In this document: positions 1 to 8,038 of the stretch, in pieces
Layout of the letters: every line of letters starts with the position of its first letter
How positions within the stretch are numbered: position 1 is the stretch's first letter
Assembly (NCBI GenBank): GCA_009928665.1
Contig: SACF01000008.1
Coordinates: forward strand, 57,379-121,378
Length of the DNA: 64,000 nt
Reading direction: 5' to 3'
Source of the DNA: Alphaproteobacteria bacterium
Lineage (GTDB): Bacteria; Bacteroidota; Bacteroidia; Bacteroidales; FEN-979
Translations under genes and position numbers: made by a program
The notes under the pieces: model-generated
Seen by the model: only the letters and a program-made list of their open reading frames with translations
Databases searched by the model: none
What the model was told of the DNA's origin: nothing

Positions 1-218
1 AGGCTCTTTCGATGATACGGCGGTTGAAAAGCTACCCGATCATCCGGGGTGTCCGGGGCCAGAAAGGGGTGAATGAAGCATTGTTTGCTGAAATACTGCT
101 CCGGCTTTCAGCCCTGCTGACTGCAGCGCCCGAGATCACAGAACTTGATTTCAACCCTTTACTTGGAACTGAAACCCGGATCGTTGCCGTCGATGCACGG
201 ATTAACCTGAAACACTGA
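1..218 (+). CDS. C-terminal end of an NDP-forming acyl-CoA synthetase (partial)
   Basis: This is the last 72 codons of a gene that begins before the window; the frame is open back to base 3. The readable part ends in an ATP-grasp-like segment with the pattern ELDFNPLL followed by VAVDARI. That is how the ATP-grasp domain of ADP-forming acetate/acyl-CoA ligases and related acyl-CoA synthetases ends; the Asp-Phe-Asn-Pro residues belong to the Mg-ATP site. Such enzymes convert acyl-CoA, ADP and phosphate to acid, CoA and ATP, or the reverse. Only the tail is visible, so the substrate cannot be inferred, and a related ATP-grasp enzyme such as a succinyl-CoA ligase beta chain is the main alternative. 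It converges on the rhomboid gene with a gap of 3 bases. Confidence 0.7.
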   Translation, partial: ALSMIRRLKSYPIIRGVRGQKGVNEALFAEILLRLSALLTAAPEITELDFNPLLGTETRIVAVDARINLKH

Positions 219-221
219 TCC

Positions 222-836
222 TCAACCCAGCCCAAGCTGTCTGAAAAACAGGGTTACCAGCCCCGGTTTAAGCGCTACGGTGAATACAAGTCCGAATATC
301 GCACCCCATAAATGGGCATCGTGACCGATGTTGTCACGACTGTTTTTACTCATCCAGTACTCGTAAGCAATGTACAGCACTCCAAACAGAGGAGCCGGTA
401 TTCCGATTGGTATGAAAAAGAAAAATATCTTTCCGGTCGGATACAGGAGAATGCTTGAAAACAGCACGGCGGATATGGCGCCGGAGGCCCCGACTGCATT
501 GTAAAAAACATCGTTTTTATGCTTCCCGAAAGCGGGTATCACCGACAAAATTAATCCGAATACATACAGTAGGATGTAATAAAACCCGGCTTTATCGGGA
601 AAATATTCTGAAAATTTTTTTTCGACAATCGCACCGAAAGAGTACAATACCAGCATGTTGACCGCAAGATGCAGGTAACCTGCATGTACCAGTCCGTAAG
701 TGAAAAACCGATACCATTGGTTGCCGTGCTTCACGTCATAGGCGTTGAATCTTAATTTTGCGAAAATCGATTCATTGCTCAGGGCGTACACCGAGATTGC
801 AACAGTAATAAACATTATGGTGTAGGTAATAGTCAT
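222..836 (-). CDS. Rhomboid-family intramembrane serine protease
   Basis: A 204-residue, strongly hydrophobic protein with about six membrane segments. It carries the rhomboid GASG motif (catalytic Ser near residue 120) and a downstream helix with HDAHLWGAIFG holding the catalytic His. An HxxxN-like segment (VHAGYLHLAVNM) early in the protein matches the rhomboid H-x-x-x-N element. Rhomboids cut single-pass membrane proteins inside the bilayer. The length fits the minimal six-helix bacterial form without extra cytosolic domains. It lies 25 bases downstream of a membrane-protein gene on the same strand and may be cotranscribed with it. The substrate cannot be told from the sequence. Confidence 0.88.
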   Translation of the reverse strand: MTITYTIMFITVAISVYALSNESIFAKLRFNAYDVKHGNQWYRFFTYGLVHAGYLHLAVNMLVLYSFGAIVEKKFSEYFPDKAGFYYILLYVFGLILSVIPAFGKHKNDVFYNAVGASGAISAVLFSSILLYPTGKIFFFFIPIGIPAPLFGVLYIAYEYWMSKNSRDNIGHDAHLWGAIFGLVFTVALKPGLVTLFFRQLGLG

Positions 837-861
837 CCAGTTGCAGTTAAACAGAATATTA

Positions 862-1686
862 TTATCGGGAGGTTTCTATCTGCTGATCCTTAGTGAAATC
901 GATTTCAGATCCCATTACACTGTGCGGGATAAGGAACACAATTAAAAGCACGATCGATGCAAGGACCGGCCAAAATCTGTTATTCCGTTTACGGTGTAAG
1001 ACCACGAGGGCAATTACCCATAATACAAATGCAACCAACGATTTGTTGTCGGTCAGGTCATTGCCAAAAGGCCAACCGGTCCAATAAGCTCCGAATGAAA
1101 ACTTTTGTACTACAGGTCCCAGAATCATCCCCCCGACCAGCAACGTTAACACTGTAATCCAGGCATACAGGTATGTATTCCGGCCTTTGAAAAGAACCAT
1201 CAGCCCGGTAAAAGTCGAAAACAGCATCGCGAGGAAGATAATGATGATATGGGGGATTAGCACGCTTGCAGGCACTTCGCCTTTGTAACGCAGAACGGCG
1301 GGTTGTTCGTTCAGCGCAAACCTTTGATCGCCTTTGACCAGGATCACTTCATACATGATCTTGCCTGCCTGGCGCAAATGGGGAAGATAACCGGTAAGCT
1401 GTTCGCCGGTGCGAATCATGGGCGCAGTCTGCCAGGAATCATAACTTTTGAAGCGCCGGTAACGGATCTCTCCTTTAACTGTGGTATCGCTGACGGTTAT
1501 CTGGACCGGGGCCTGATCCGCTCCGTCGTATGTCCGTATCAACTTGTACTTTAATTCCTGTTCACCGATGGTAATCTTGCCTTTTATGGGATAGGTCGGC
1601 CCGGTCATTCGCTGATAAACTGCGATGAAAAGGGTAAAAATAAGGGAGAATAAAAATATTAAGATCGTTTTCAGTTTTTGATTCAT
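862..1686 (-). CDS. Conserved membrane protein, function unknown
   Basis: This 274-residue protein has one N-terminal membrane helix (residues 5-25), a periplasmic segment of about 110 residues rich in beta-type sequence, then four C-terminal membrane helices. The second half contains FGAYWTGWPFGNDLTDNK between two helices, an aromatic/Asp-rich loop of the sort found in quinone- or haem-handling membrane proteins, but I do not recognise the family well enough to give a function. It is the upstream partner of the rhomboid gene and has its own promoter-like site at 1714-1721. The start chosen (MNQKLKTILIF) leaves about 36 bases before the stop of the next gene upstream on this strand. Confidence 0.7.
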   Translation of the reverse strand: MNQKLKTILIFLFSLIFTLFIAVYQRMTGPTYPIKGKITIGEQELKYKLIRTYDGADQAPVQITVSDTTVKGEIRYRRFKSYDSWQTAPMIRTGEQLTGYLPHLRQAGKIMYEVILVKGDQRFALNEQPAVLRYKGEVPASVLIPHIIIIFLAMLFSTFTGLMVLFKGRNTYLYAWITVLTLLVGGMILGPVVQKFSFGAYWTGWPFGNDLTDNKSLVAFVLWVIALVVLHRKRNNRFWPVLASIVLLIVFLIPHSVMGSEIDFTKDQQIETSR

Positions 1687-1713
1687 TGTTTACCAAGATT
1701 GTGAAGAAGAATG

Positions 1714-1721
1714 CAAAGATA
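1714..1721 (-). promoter_or_regulatory. Bacteroidota -7 promoter element
   Basis: Reading the minus strand gives TATCTTTG, an exact match to the phylum's TAnnTTTG -7 element, 28 bases before the start of the membrane-protein gene. No well-spaced TTG -33 element is evident. It overlaps the 3' edge of the intergenic gap after the GH3 gene. Confidence 0.5.
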
Positions 1722-1722
1722 A

Positions 1723-4641
1723 CTATTTGACATTGTATTTTGTCAGAAGTTCATATACGGATTGATGAATATTTGTGCGGATGTTCAGCTCCGATAATTT
1801 TTGGTTCCCGGCCGACGGATAAACGCGGTTTGACAGGAAGACATAAACCAGTCCGTTGCAGGGATCGGCCCATATGTATGTGCCGGTGAACCCCGAGTGT
1901 CCGAAGCTGTCGTGCGATGCCAGGTTGCACGCCGGACCGTTGTCCACGGATTTCAGCATGGGTTTATCGAAGCCTGCGCCCCGGCGGTTTCCGCTTCCGG
2001 GGAACTGGTAACGGGTAAATTCATCTACCGTTTCAGGTAAAAAATACTGGTGACCCCCGTAAGAGCCTTTCCAGAGAAGCATTTGCAGGATTACGGCCAG
2101 GTCGTAACTGTCGGAAAAGAGTCCGGCATGCCCAGAAATTCCACCCATCATTGCGGCTCCGGGGTCATGAACATATCCCTTGATCAATTGGTTCCGGAAT
2201 ACAGTATCATTTTCCGTCGGGATCAGGTCGGTTTGAGGCAGATACCTGAGAGGATTGAATCGCATGGTCTGAAGTCCAAGCGGTTTATAGAAGTTCTTTT
2301 GCAGATAAGCTTCAAATGGTTCCCCGGTAATGTTCTCAACCATCCGCATCAACAGGTAAAAACCCAGGTCGCTGTACTTGTAGCTTTTTTCAGTTCTAAG
2401 CGGCGAGCTGACAATCTTTTGCAGGATCAGGTCGGGGTAATCGGCTCTTATGTACAGCCGGCTGGCAACCGGCCAGGGAAATCCGGCTGAAGAATCCGGT
2501 TCAAAGACCAAAGGATCCGGGCTGTTGCCTGCCATAACCTCTTTGTAAAACGGGATCCAGTCCTGTAAACCGGCCTGATGTGACATAATTGCACGTAGGG
2601 TCAGTCCCGATTTATTGCTTCCAGCAGTTTGCGGCAGATACCTCCCAAGCGTGTCGTCAAGCCGGCATTTCTTTTCATCGCACAACTTCATGACCGCCAG
2701 CGTGGTTGCTGCTACTTTTGTGACAGAAGCAAGGTCGTACAGATTCCTTGTATTTACCGCGACCGTGTCGCCGTAACCGGGATGACCGAATGCTTTGTTG
2801 TAAAAGATCTTTCCATCCTTGGCCAACAATACCTGGCAGCCGGGATAGGCATGGGATGCCAGGCCCGATTCTGCAATGGAATCGATGATCTTCAGAGCTT
2901 CTGATGGTAAACCGAGCTCTTCGGGAAGAACAGTGGTCAGTCGCGTCTGTTCCGTCTCTTCCCCATTGCCTGAAGAAAACCCTCCGGCTGTTACGGGCAG
3001 CTTTCCCCGGGCCGGGATTCCGCCAAATAAAAGAGCCGCCGCCGACTGTTCCGTAACCTCATTATCCTGGTAAGCAACCAGAATCGCTTCTGAACGTGCC
3101 AGCCCCCTGAAACGGGATAAGGAATAAGGCGTGCCAAACACCGTCACGATCGTTCTGTTCAATTGCATCAGGGTATCGATCAGATCGATGGCGGATTCAG
3201 TGATCCCGTAATTTTCGGCCACATTGCTTGTAATATTATGTACCCCTGCGATCACAATATCCATATCATCCAATTGCTGGCACAACCGCTTACGCACCTG
3301 TTGATCCGGATTCCCGGGTATCGAAAAAATAAACAGGCGCCCATAGCTGGCCGCTGATTTCTGAAAGATGGTTTCTGCCGAGTCACCAATGGATACTACC
3401 GCGATTTTTCGCCGGTCCAGTCCTGTGATTGGGATGATCTGAATTTCATTTCTGACAAGGGTCATCGAGGCGGCAGTCAGTGTATTGATCAACGCTTGTT
3501 CCCGGGTCCCGTTCAGGTCGGCATAAAGGTGATGCAAGTCGACTGCCTTTGCCCGGTTAAGTCCCATATGGTATTTGAGCCGGAGCGCTTTCCTGACTTT
3601 CTCCTCGATGAGTTGACCGGAAACGATCCCGCTATCCATCGCGACTTTCATGGCCTTGACCGCGAAAACCGCATCTTTGGGAAGAAGCAGGAAATCATTA
3701 CCGGCCAAGAGCGCTTTGATCTCAATTTCTCCCGGCTGAAAAAATTTGGTGACACCCTGCATGTCGAGGGCATCCGTAAATATGTATTCTTTAAAGCCCA
3801 GTTTATCGCGAAGCAGTTGTGTTACGACAGGATAGGATAACGTAGCCGGAGTGTTGCGGGCTGTATCGTAAGCGGGTATAAAAAGATGTGCGACCATTAT
3901 TCCCTGAAGCCCTTTTTTAATCAGTGATTTAAACGGGTATAATTCGACGGAATCAAGTCGCTGAACCGAATGGCCAATCATAGGAAGATCTAAATGTGAA
4001 TCGGTCTCCGTATCGCCATGTCCGGGAAAATGTTTGGCAGTGGCCAGGATCCCCCCGTCCCGGAGCCCCTCCATGTAAAGGATGGATTTACGGGCAACGG
4101 GTTCCGGATTTTCGCCAAATGAACGGAATCTGATAACCGGATTGGATGGATTGTTGTTGACATCGGCCACCGGGGCAAAATTCACGTGAATTCCCATCCT
4201 GTGGCAACTTTTCGCGATGTTGCGGCCCATCCGGTAAAGCAAAGAATCGTTATCCACGGCACCCAGGGCGATCTGGCGCGGATATGAAAGACAACTGTCG
4301 AGCCGCATACCGAGTCCCCACTCGGCATCGGTCGCGACCAACAGGGGCGTCAGGGAAGCCGCCTGAAACCGGTTCGTCAGCATTGCCTGTTGAAACGGGG
4401 TCCCTTTGAAGAAACAAACACCCCCCGGATTGATGAGCCTGATGATTGTCAGGAGGCTGTCGTTGTATATTGAGTCCTTACACGAATAGGCACGGATGAT
4501 CATCAACTGGGCAATCCGCTGCTCCCAGGTCAGGGAGCGGTAAACGGAATCGACCCAGGCTGAATCAGGCTTTACGGCCGGCATGGCGGGCCTGATCATC
4601 ACAAGAAGAAAAAGAAAAATCAGATACCGGGAGAATTTCAT
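1723..4641 (-). CDS. Secreted GH3 beta-N-acetylhexosaminidase fused to a beta-lactamase-fold serine hydrolase
   Basis: A protein of about 972 residues from the preferred start MKFSRYLIFL, which gives a clean signal peptide; the longer open frame to 4689 adds only a Leu-rich leader. The N-terminal half is GH3 and carries KHFPGHGDTETDSH, the NagZ-type loop with the catalytic His/Asp pair, and FTDALDMQGV with the candidate nucleophile Asp. The C-terminal third is a class C beta-lactamase/DD-peptidase fold with the SxxK motif SVTK and a YSD in the YxN position. Known relatives with this fusion occur in Bacteroidota and are thought to act on peptidoglycan-derived sugars in the periplasm. A role in cell-wall turnover is inferred. 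Confidence 0.88.
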   Translation of the reverse strand: MKFSRYLIFLFLLVMIRPAMPAVKPDSAWVDSVYRSLTWEQRIAQLMIIRAYSCKDSIYNDSLLTIIRLINPGGVCFFKGTPFQQAMLTNRFQAASLTPLLVATDAEWGLGMRLDSCLSYPRQIALGAVDNDSLLYRMGRNIAKSCHRMGIHVNFAPVADVNNNPSNPVIRFRSFGENPEPVARKSILYMEGLRDGGILATAKHFPGHGDTETDSHLDLPMIGHSVQRLDSVELYPFKSLIKKGLQGIMVAHLFIPAYDTARNTPATLSYPVVTQLLRDKLGFKEYIFTDALDMQGVTKFFQPGEIEIKALLAGNDFLLLPKDAVFAVKAMKVAMDSGIVSGQLIEEKVRKALRLKYHMGLNRAKAVDLHHLYADLNGTREQALINTLTAASMTLVRNEIQIIPITGLDRRKIAVVSIGDSAETIFQKSAASYGRLFIFSIPGNPDQQVRKRLCQQLDDMDIVIAGVHNITSNVAENYGITESAIDLIDTLMQLNRTIVTVFGTPYSLSRFRGLARSEAILVAYQDNEVTEQSAAALLFGGIPARGKLPVTAGGFSSGNGEETEQTRLTTVLPEELGLPSEALKIIDSIAESGLASHAYPGCQVLLAKDGKIFYNKAFGHPGYGDTVAVNTRNLYDLASVTKVAATTLAVMKLCDEKKCRLDDTLGRYLPQTAGSNKSGLTLRAIMSHQAGLQDWIPFYKEVMAGNSPDPLVFEPDSSAGFPWPVASRLYIRADYPDLILQKIVSSPLRTEKSYKYSDLGFYLLMRMVENITGEPFEAYLQKNFYKPLGLQTMRFNPLRYLPQTDLIPTENDTVFRNQLIKGYVHDPGAAMMGGISGHAGLFSDSYDLAVILQMLLWKGSYGGHQYFLPETVDEFTRYQFPGSGNRRGAGFDKPMLKSVDNGPACNLASHDSFGHSGFTGTYIWADPCNGLVYVFLSNRVYPSAGNQKLSELNIRTNIHQSVYELLTKYNVK

Positions 4642-4748
4642 GATCACCATTTCTTTGAAAAGAAGCAAAAGAAATAAAAACAATAACATCCCGGGTAAAT
4701 CTTATTCTTTTTTATTAACAGGCAGGAATTCCACTTGGCTAATTAATT

Positions 4749-4756
4749 TACCTTTG
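4749..4756 (+). promoter_or_regulatory. Bacteroidota -7 promoter element for transketolase
   Basis: TACCTTTG fits TAnnTTTG and sits 22 bases before the chosen transketolase start codon. No TTG at the usual spacing is visible, so only the -7 half is supported. Confidence 0.45.
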
Positions 4757-4777
4757 AAACTCCAAACCATTACGCAA

Positions 4778-5623
4778 ATGCTTACAACCGAGGATCTGGA
4801 AAAAATTTCCTGTCAGGTCAGACGTGATATTATCAGGATGGTGTCGGGTGCCGAATCCGGACATGTGGGAGGGGCGCTGGGCGCTGCCGATTTTTTGGTA
4901 GCGCTCTATTTTAAAATCATGGAACCCGATTTTTCACGGTTTACCCCCGACGGTATCGATGAGGATCTTTTTTTCCTGTCAAACGGGCATCTTTCAGCGG
5001 GGTGGTATAGTGTTCTGGCACGTTATGGCTATTTTGACCCGTCAGAATTGGCTTCTTTCAGGAAGTTGAACTCGCGTTTGCAGGGGCATCCCTCGACGTC
5101 CGAGGGGCTGCCGGGAATCAGAATGTGTTCGGGGTCGCTGGGCCAGGGATTGTCGGTCGCCATCGGCGCCGCCCTTTCCAAAAAACTTAACCGGGATGAG
5201 CATCTGGTTTATTGCCTGCTGGGCGACGGTGAATTACAGGAAGGTCAGAACTGGGAAGCGATGATGTTTGCCGCGGCACACAAGGTCGACAACCTGATTG
5301 CCGTGATCGACTGCAATGGAAAACAAATTGAGGGCCCGGTTGATGAGGTTATTTCGCTGGGCAACCTGAGCGCAAAACTGGAAGCATTCGGATGGAATGT
5401 TTCCAAAATGTATGGCAACGACATGGAGGATGTGGTCAGCAGTCTGAAAAAAGCACAGTGGTACACGCGTCAGGAACAGCCGGTTATGATCATCATGAAT
5501 ACCCACATGGGCTATGGTGTCGATTTTATGTTGGATCAGCACCAATGGCATGGCGTGCCCCCGACACGTGACCAGGCAGCGGCGGCACTCCGGCAGATCC
5601 CGGAAACCCTGGGCGATTATTGA
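4778..5623 (+). CDS. Transketolase, N-terminal (thiamine-binding) subunit
   Basis: A 281-residue protein starting MLTTEDLEKI. The open frame extends upstream to 4583, but that part overlaps the GH3 gene and a promoter element, so the internal ATG is preferred. It contains SGHVGGALGAADF near the N-terminus and the thiamine diphosphate motif GDGELQEGQNWEA with a downstream Asn, as in transketolase N-halves. With the separate C-terminal subunit at 7076 it should form one enzyme that moves two-carbon ketol units in the non-oxidative pentose phosphate pathway. The stop overlaps the next start in a TGATG junction, so these genes are probably translationally coupled. Confidence 0.93.
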   Translation: MLTTEDLEKISCQVRRDIIRMVSGAESGHVGGALGAADFLVALYFKIMEPDFSRFTPDGIDEDLFFLSNGHLSAGWYSVLARYGYFDPSELASFRKLNSRLQGHPSTSEGLPGIRMCSGSLGQGLSVAIGAALSKKLNRDEHLVYCLLGDGELQEGQNWEAMMFAAAHKVDNLIAVIDCNGKQIEGPVDEVISLGNLSAKLEAFGWNVSKMYGNDMEDVVSSLKKAQWYTRQEQPVMIIMNTHMGYGVDFMLDQHQWHGVPPTRDQAAAALRQIPETLGDY

Positions 5624-7059
5624 TGAATACAAACCTCAAAAATACCTCGAAAATGAATTCGGGTACAAGGATTCCGTCCGGCTGCAGGTTCCTGTTGATC
5701 CTGCTTTTTTGTTTAATTGCTCCTTGGGTTTTATTTGCCCAGAAAGAACCTGTCAAGCCGAAACCAATCACCCGCATTCTATTTGTCTTCGACGCTTCAC
5801 AGAGTATGTACGGCCAGTGGCAAAGCGATACCAAATTTAACATTGCCGTTAAATTGTTCTCCGGCCTTCTCGACAGCTTAAAAACCCAGCCTAACCTGGA
5901 ACTCGCGCTGCGCATGTACGGCCACCAAAAACAATTTCCGCCGCAGGATTGCAACGATACCCGGCTTGAGGTGCCTTTCGGGAAAGACAATATCCCGAGG
6001 ATCAAACACGTCCTGCGAACAACCATTCCGAAAGGTACCACCCCGATCGCCTATGCCCTTTCACAGGCTGTAAAGGATTTTACTCCCTGCGACAATTGCA
6101 GGAATATCGTGATCCTGATTACCGACGGCATTGAGGAGTGCAATGGGGACCCGTGCGCTGTATCGCTTGAACTTCAGAAGAAAGGGATCATGCTGAAACC
6201 TTTTATCGTCGGAATCGGAAAAAACTTTCGCGATCAGTTTGAATGTGTCGGCACTTACTTTGACGCTGCCAACGAAAAAGAGTTCAGAACTGCGCTGAAG
6301 GTCATCATCTCCCGGGCCCTGAATCCGACAACCATCCAGGTTAACCTGCTCGACAGCTACAGCAAACCAACCGAGACCAATGTGAATATGACCTTCTACG
6401 ATATGTTGTCGGGGCTCCCGAAATACAACTATATCCATTCATTCAATTCGAAGGGGTTACCCGATACACTCGATGTGGATCCGCTGATCGGTTACCGGAT
6501 AACAGTCCATACCATTCCTCCTGTCTTCAAGGACAGTGTGAAACTTACCCCGGGTAAACATAACATCGTGGGGATCGATGCCCCCCAGGGATACCTGACT
6601 TTCAAAGCAGCCGGCAACAGCAGCATCAAGTATCTTCCCTGTATCATCCGTAAAAGCGGAAATCAGGAGACCATCAATGTTCAACAGTTTGATCAGACTG
6701 AAAAATACCTGACGGGATTGTACGATGTGGAGATCCTGTGTCTTCCCCGCATCCGGGTTACCGATGTAGATATCCAGCAGAGCCATACTACTACCGTCGA
6801 GATCCCGCTTCCGGGAATTGCCGTGATCCAGAAATCAACCAACGGTTATGGATCGATTTATCTGGAGCAGAACGGGAACCTTGAATGGCTGTATAACCTG
6901 CGCGATACCCCGCAACAGCAGGAAACACTGTACCTTCAGCCCGGTTCCTACCGGGTGGTCTTCCGGTCGAAATACCAGAATAAATCTTCCTATACTACCG
7001 AAAAGACCTTCCGTGTAGAACAGGGTGAAACGGTGAATATCAAATTGTTTCCATATTGA
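5623..7059 (+). CDS. Exported von Willebrand A domain protein
   Basis: A 478-residue protein with a signal peptide ending near FAQ (about residue 40) followed at once by a VWA domain. The metal-ion-dependent adhesion site reads DASQSMYG (DxSxS), with a later Thr in GTTPIAY and an Asp in ITDGIEE. The remaining 250 residues look like successive beta-rich domains ending in a PEGA-like repeat (LQPGSYRVVFRSK). It probably acts outside the inner membrane in metal-dependent protein binding. It lies between the two halves of transketolase, sharing a 1-base overlap with the first and a 16-base gap to the second. No functional link to sugar metabolism is evident. Confidence 0.85.
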   Translation: MNTNLKNTSKMNSGTRIPSGCRFLLILLFCLIAPWVLFAQKEPVKPKPITRILFVFDASQSMYGQWQSDTKFNIAVKLFSGLLDSLKTQPNLELALRMYGHQKQFPPQDCNDTRLEVPFGKDNIPRIKHVLRTTIPKGTTPIAYALSQAVKDFTPCDNCRNIVILITDGIEECNGDPCAVSLELQKKGIMLKPFIVGIGKNFRDQFECVGTYFDAANEKEFRTALKVIISRALNPTTIQVNLLDSYSKPTETNVNMTFYDMLSGLPKYNYIHSFNSKGLPDTLDVDPLIGYRITVHTIPPVFKDSVKLTPGKHNIVGIDAPQGYLTFKAAGNSSIKYLPCIIRKSGNQETINVQQFDQTEKYLTGLYDVEILCLPRIRVTDVDIQQSHTTTVEIPLPGIAVIQKSTNGYGSIYLEQNGNLEWLYNLRDTPQQQETLYLQPGSYRVVFRSKYQNKSSYTTEKTFRVEQGETVNIKLFPY

Positions 7060-7075
7060 GCGCAATCAAATATTT

Positions 7076-8038
7076 ATGAAAGAATATATCAACACGGGTT
7101 CCAAAGATACCCGTTCGGGTTTTGGCGCAGCCCTCCTCATCCTGGGCAGGAACAACCCCGATGTGGTCGCGTTGTGTGCTGATCTTACGGGTTCCTTAAA
7201 GATGGATGAGTTTGCAAAAACATTTCCCGATCGTTTTTTTCAGGTCGGAATCGCTGAAGCCAACATGATGGGGATCGCGGCCGGACTGACCATCGGTGGG
7301 AAGATTCCCTTCACCGGAACATTTGCTAACTTTTCTACCGCCCGGGTCTACGATCAGGTTCGGCAATCCATTGCCTACGCTAATAAGAACGTAAAGATAT
7401 GCGCCTCTCATGCCGGTCTGACGCTGGGCGAAGACGGCGCCACCCACCAGAGTCTTGAAGATATCGGATTGATGAAGATGCTTCCAAACATGACCGTTAT
7501 CTGCCCCTGCGATAACAACCAGACCCGGGCCGCCACCCTCGCGGTAGCCAACCACTTTGGCCCGGTGTACCTGAGATTCGGACGACCGAAATGGCCGAAC
7601 TTCACCGATCCCGACCAAATCTTTGAAATCGGGAAAGCCCTGATTTGTAATGAAGGCACGGATGTTACACTGTTCGCGACCGGACACATGGTTTGGAATG
7701 CCATACAAGCTGGAAAAATGTTGGAAACCAACGGCATTTCAGCAGAGATCATCAATATCGCCACCATCAAACCCCTCGATACTGCAGCAGTGATCCGGTC
7801 TGTCCAAAAAACAGGCTGTGCAGTCACAGTAGAAGAACATATGCTACAGGGTGGAATGGGTGATTGTATTGCCCAGACTCTGGTCAGGAACTTTCCCGCC
7901 CCGGTTGAAATGGTCGGGGTTAACAATCAGTTTGGAGGCAGCGGAAAACCGGAAGAATTGCTGAAGGCCTACCACCTCGATGTTCCCGATATTGTCGAAG
8001 CAGCTCTCGCAGCAATCCGGAGAAAAGGAGGCTGCTAA
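7076..8038 (+). CDS. Transketolase, C-terminal subunit
   Basis: A 320-residue protein equivalent to the pyrimidine-binding and C-terminal domains of transketolase or DXS-type enzymes. Visible motifs include FQVGIAEANMMGIAAGL, holding the Glu that activates thiamine, and HAGLTLGEDGATHQS with the conserved His and Asp. It completes the split enzyme begun at 4778. It converges with the Kup gene on the other strand and the two stop codons overlap. The start ATG at 7076 follows the VWA stop by 16 bases, consistent with a three-gene operon. Confidence 0.93.
   Translation: MKEYINTGSKDTRSGFGAALLILGRNNPDVVALCADLTGSLKMDEFAKTFPDRFFQVGIAEANMMGIAAGLTIGGKIPFTGTFANFSTARVYDQVRQSIAYANKNVKICASHAGLTLGEDGATHQSLEDIGLMKMLPNMTVICPCDNNQTRAATLAVANHFGPVYLRFGRPKWPNFTDPDQIFEIGKALICNEGTDVTLFATGHMVWNAIQAGKMLETNGISAEIINIATIKPLDTAAVIRSVQKTGCAVTVEEHMLQGGMGDCIAQTLVRNFPAPVEMVGVNNQFGGSGKPEELLKAYHLDVPDIVEAALAAIRRKGGC

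Noticed and set aside
5234..6041. Minus-strand open frames across transketolase N and the VWA gene
   Set aside because: They lie opposite genes with clear motifs and show no protein family pattern.
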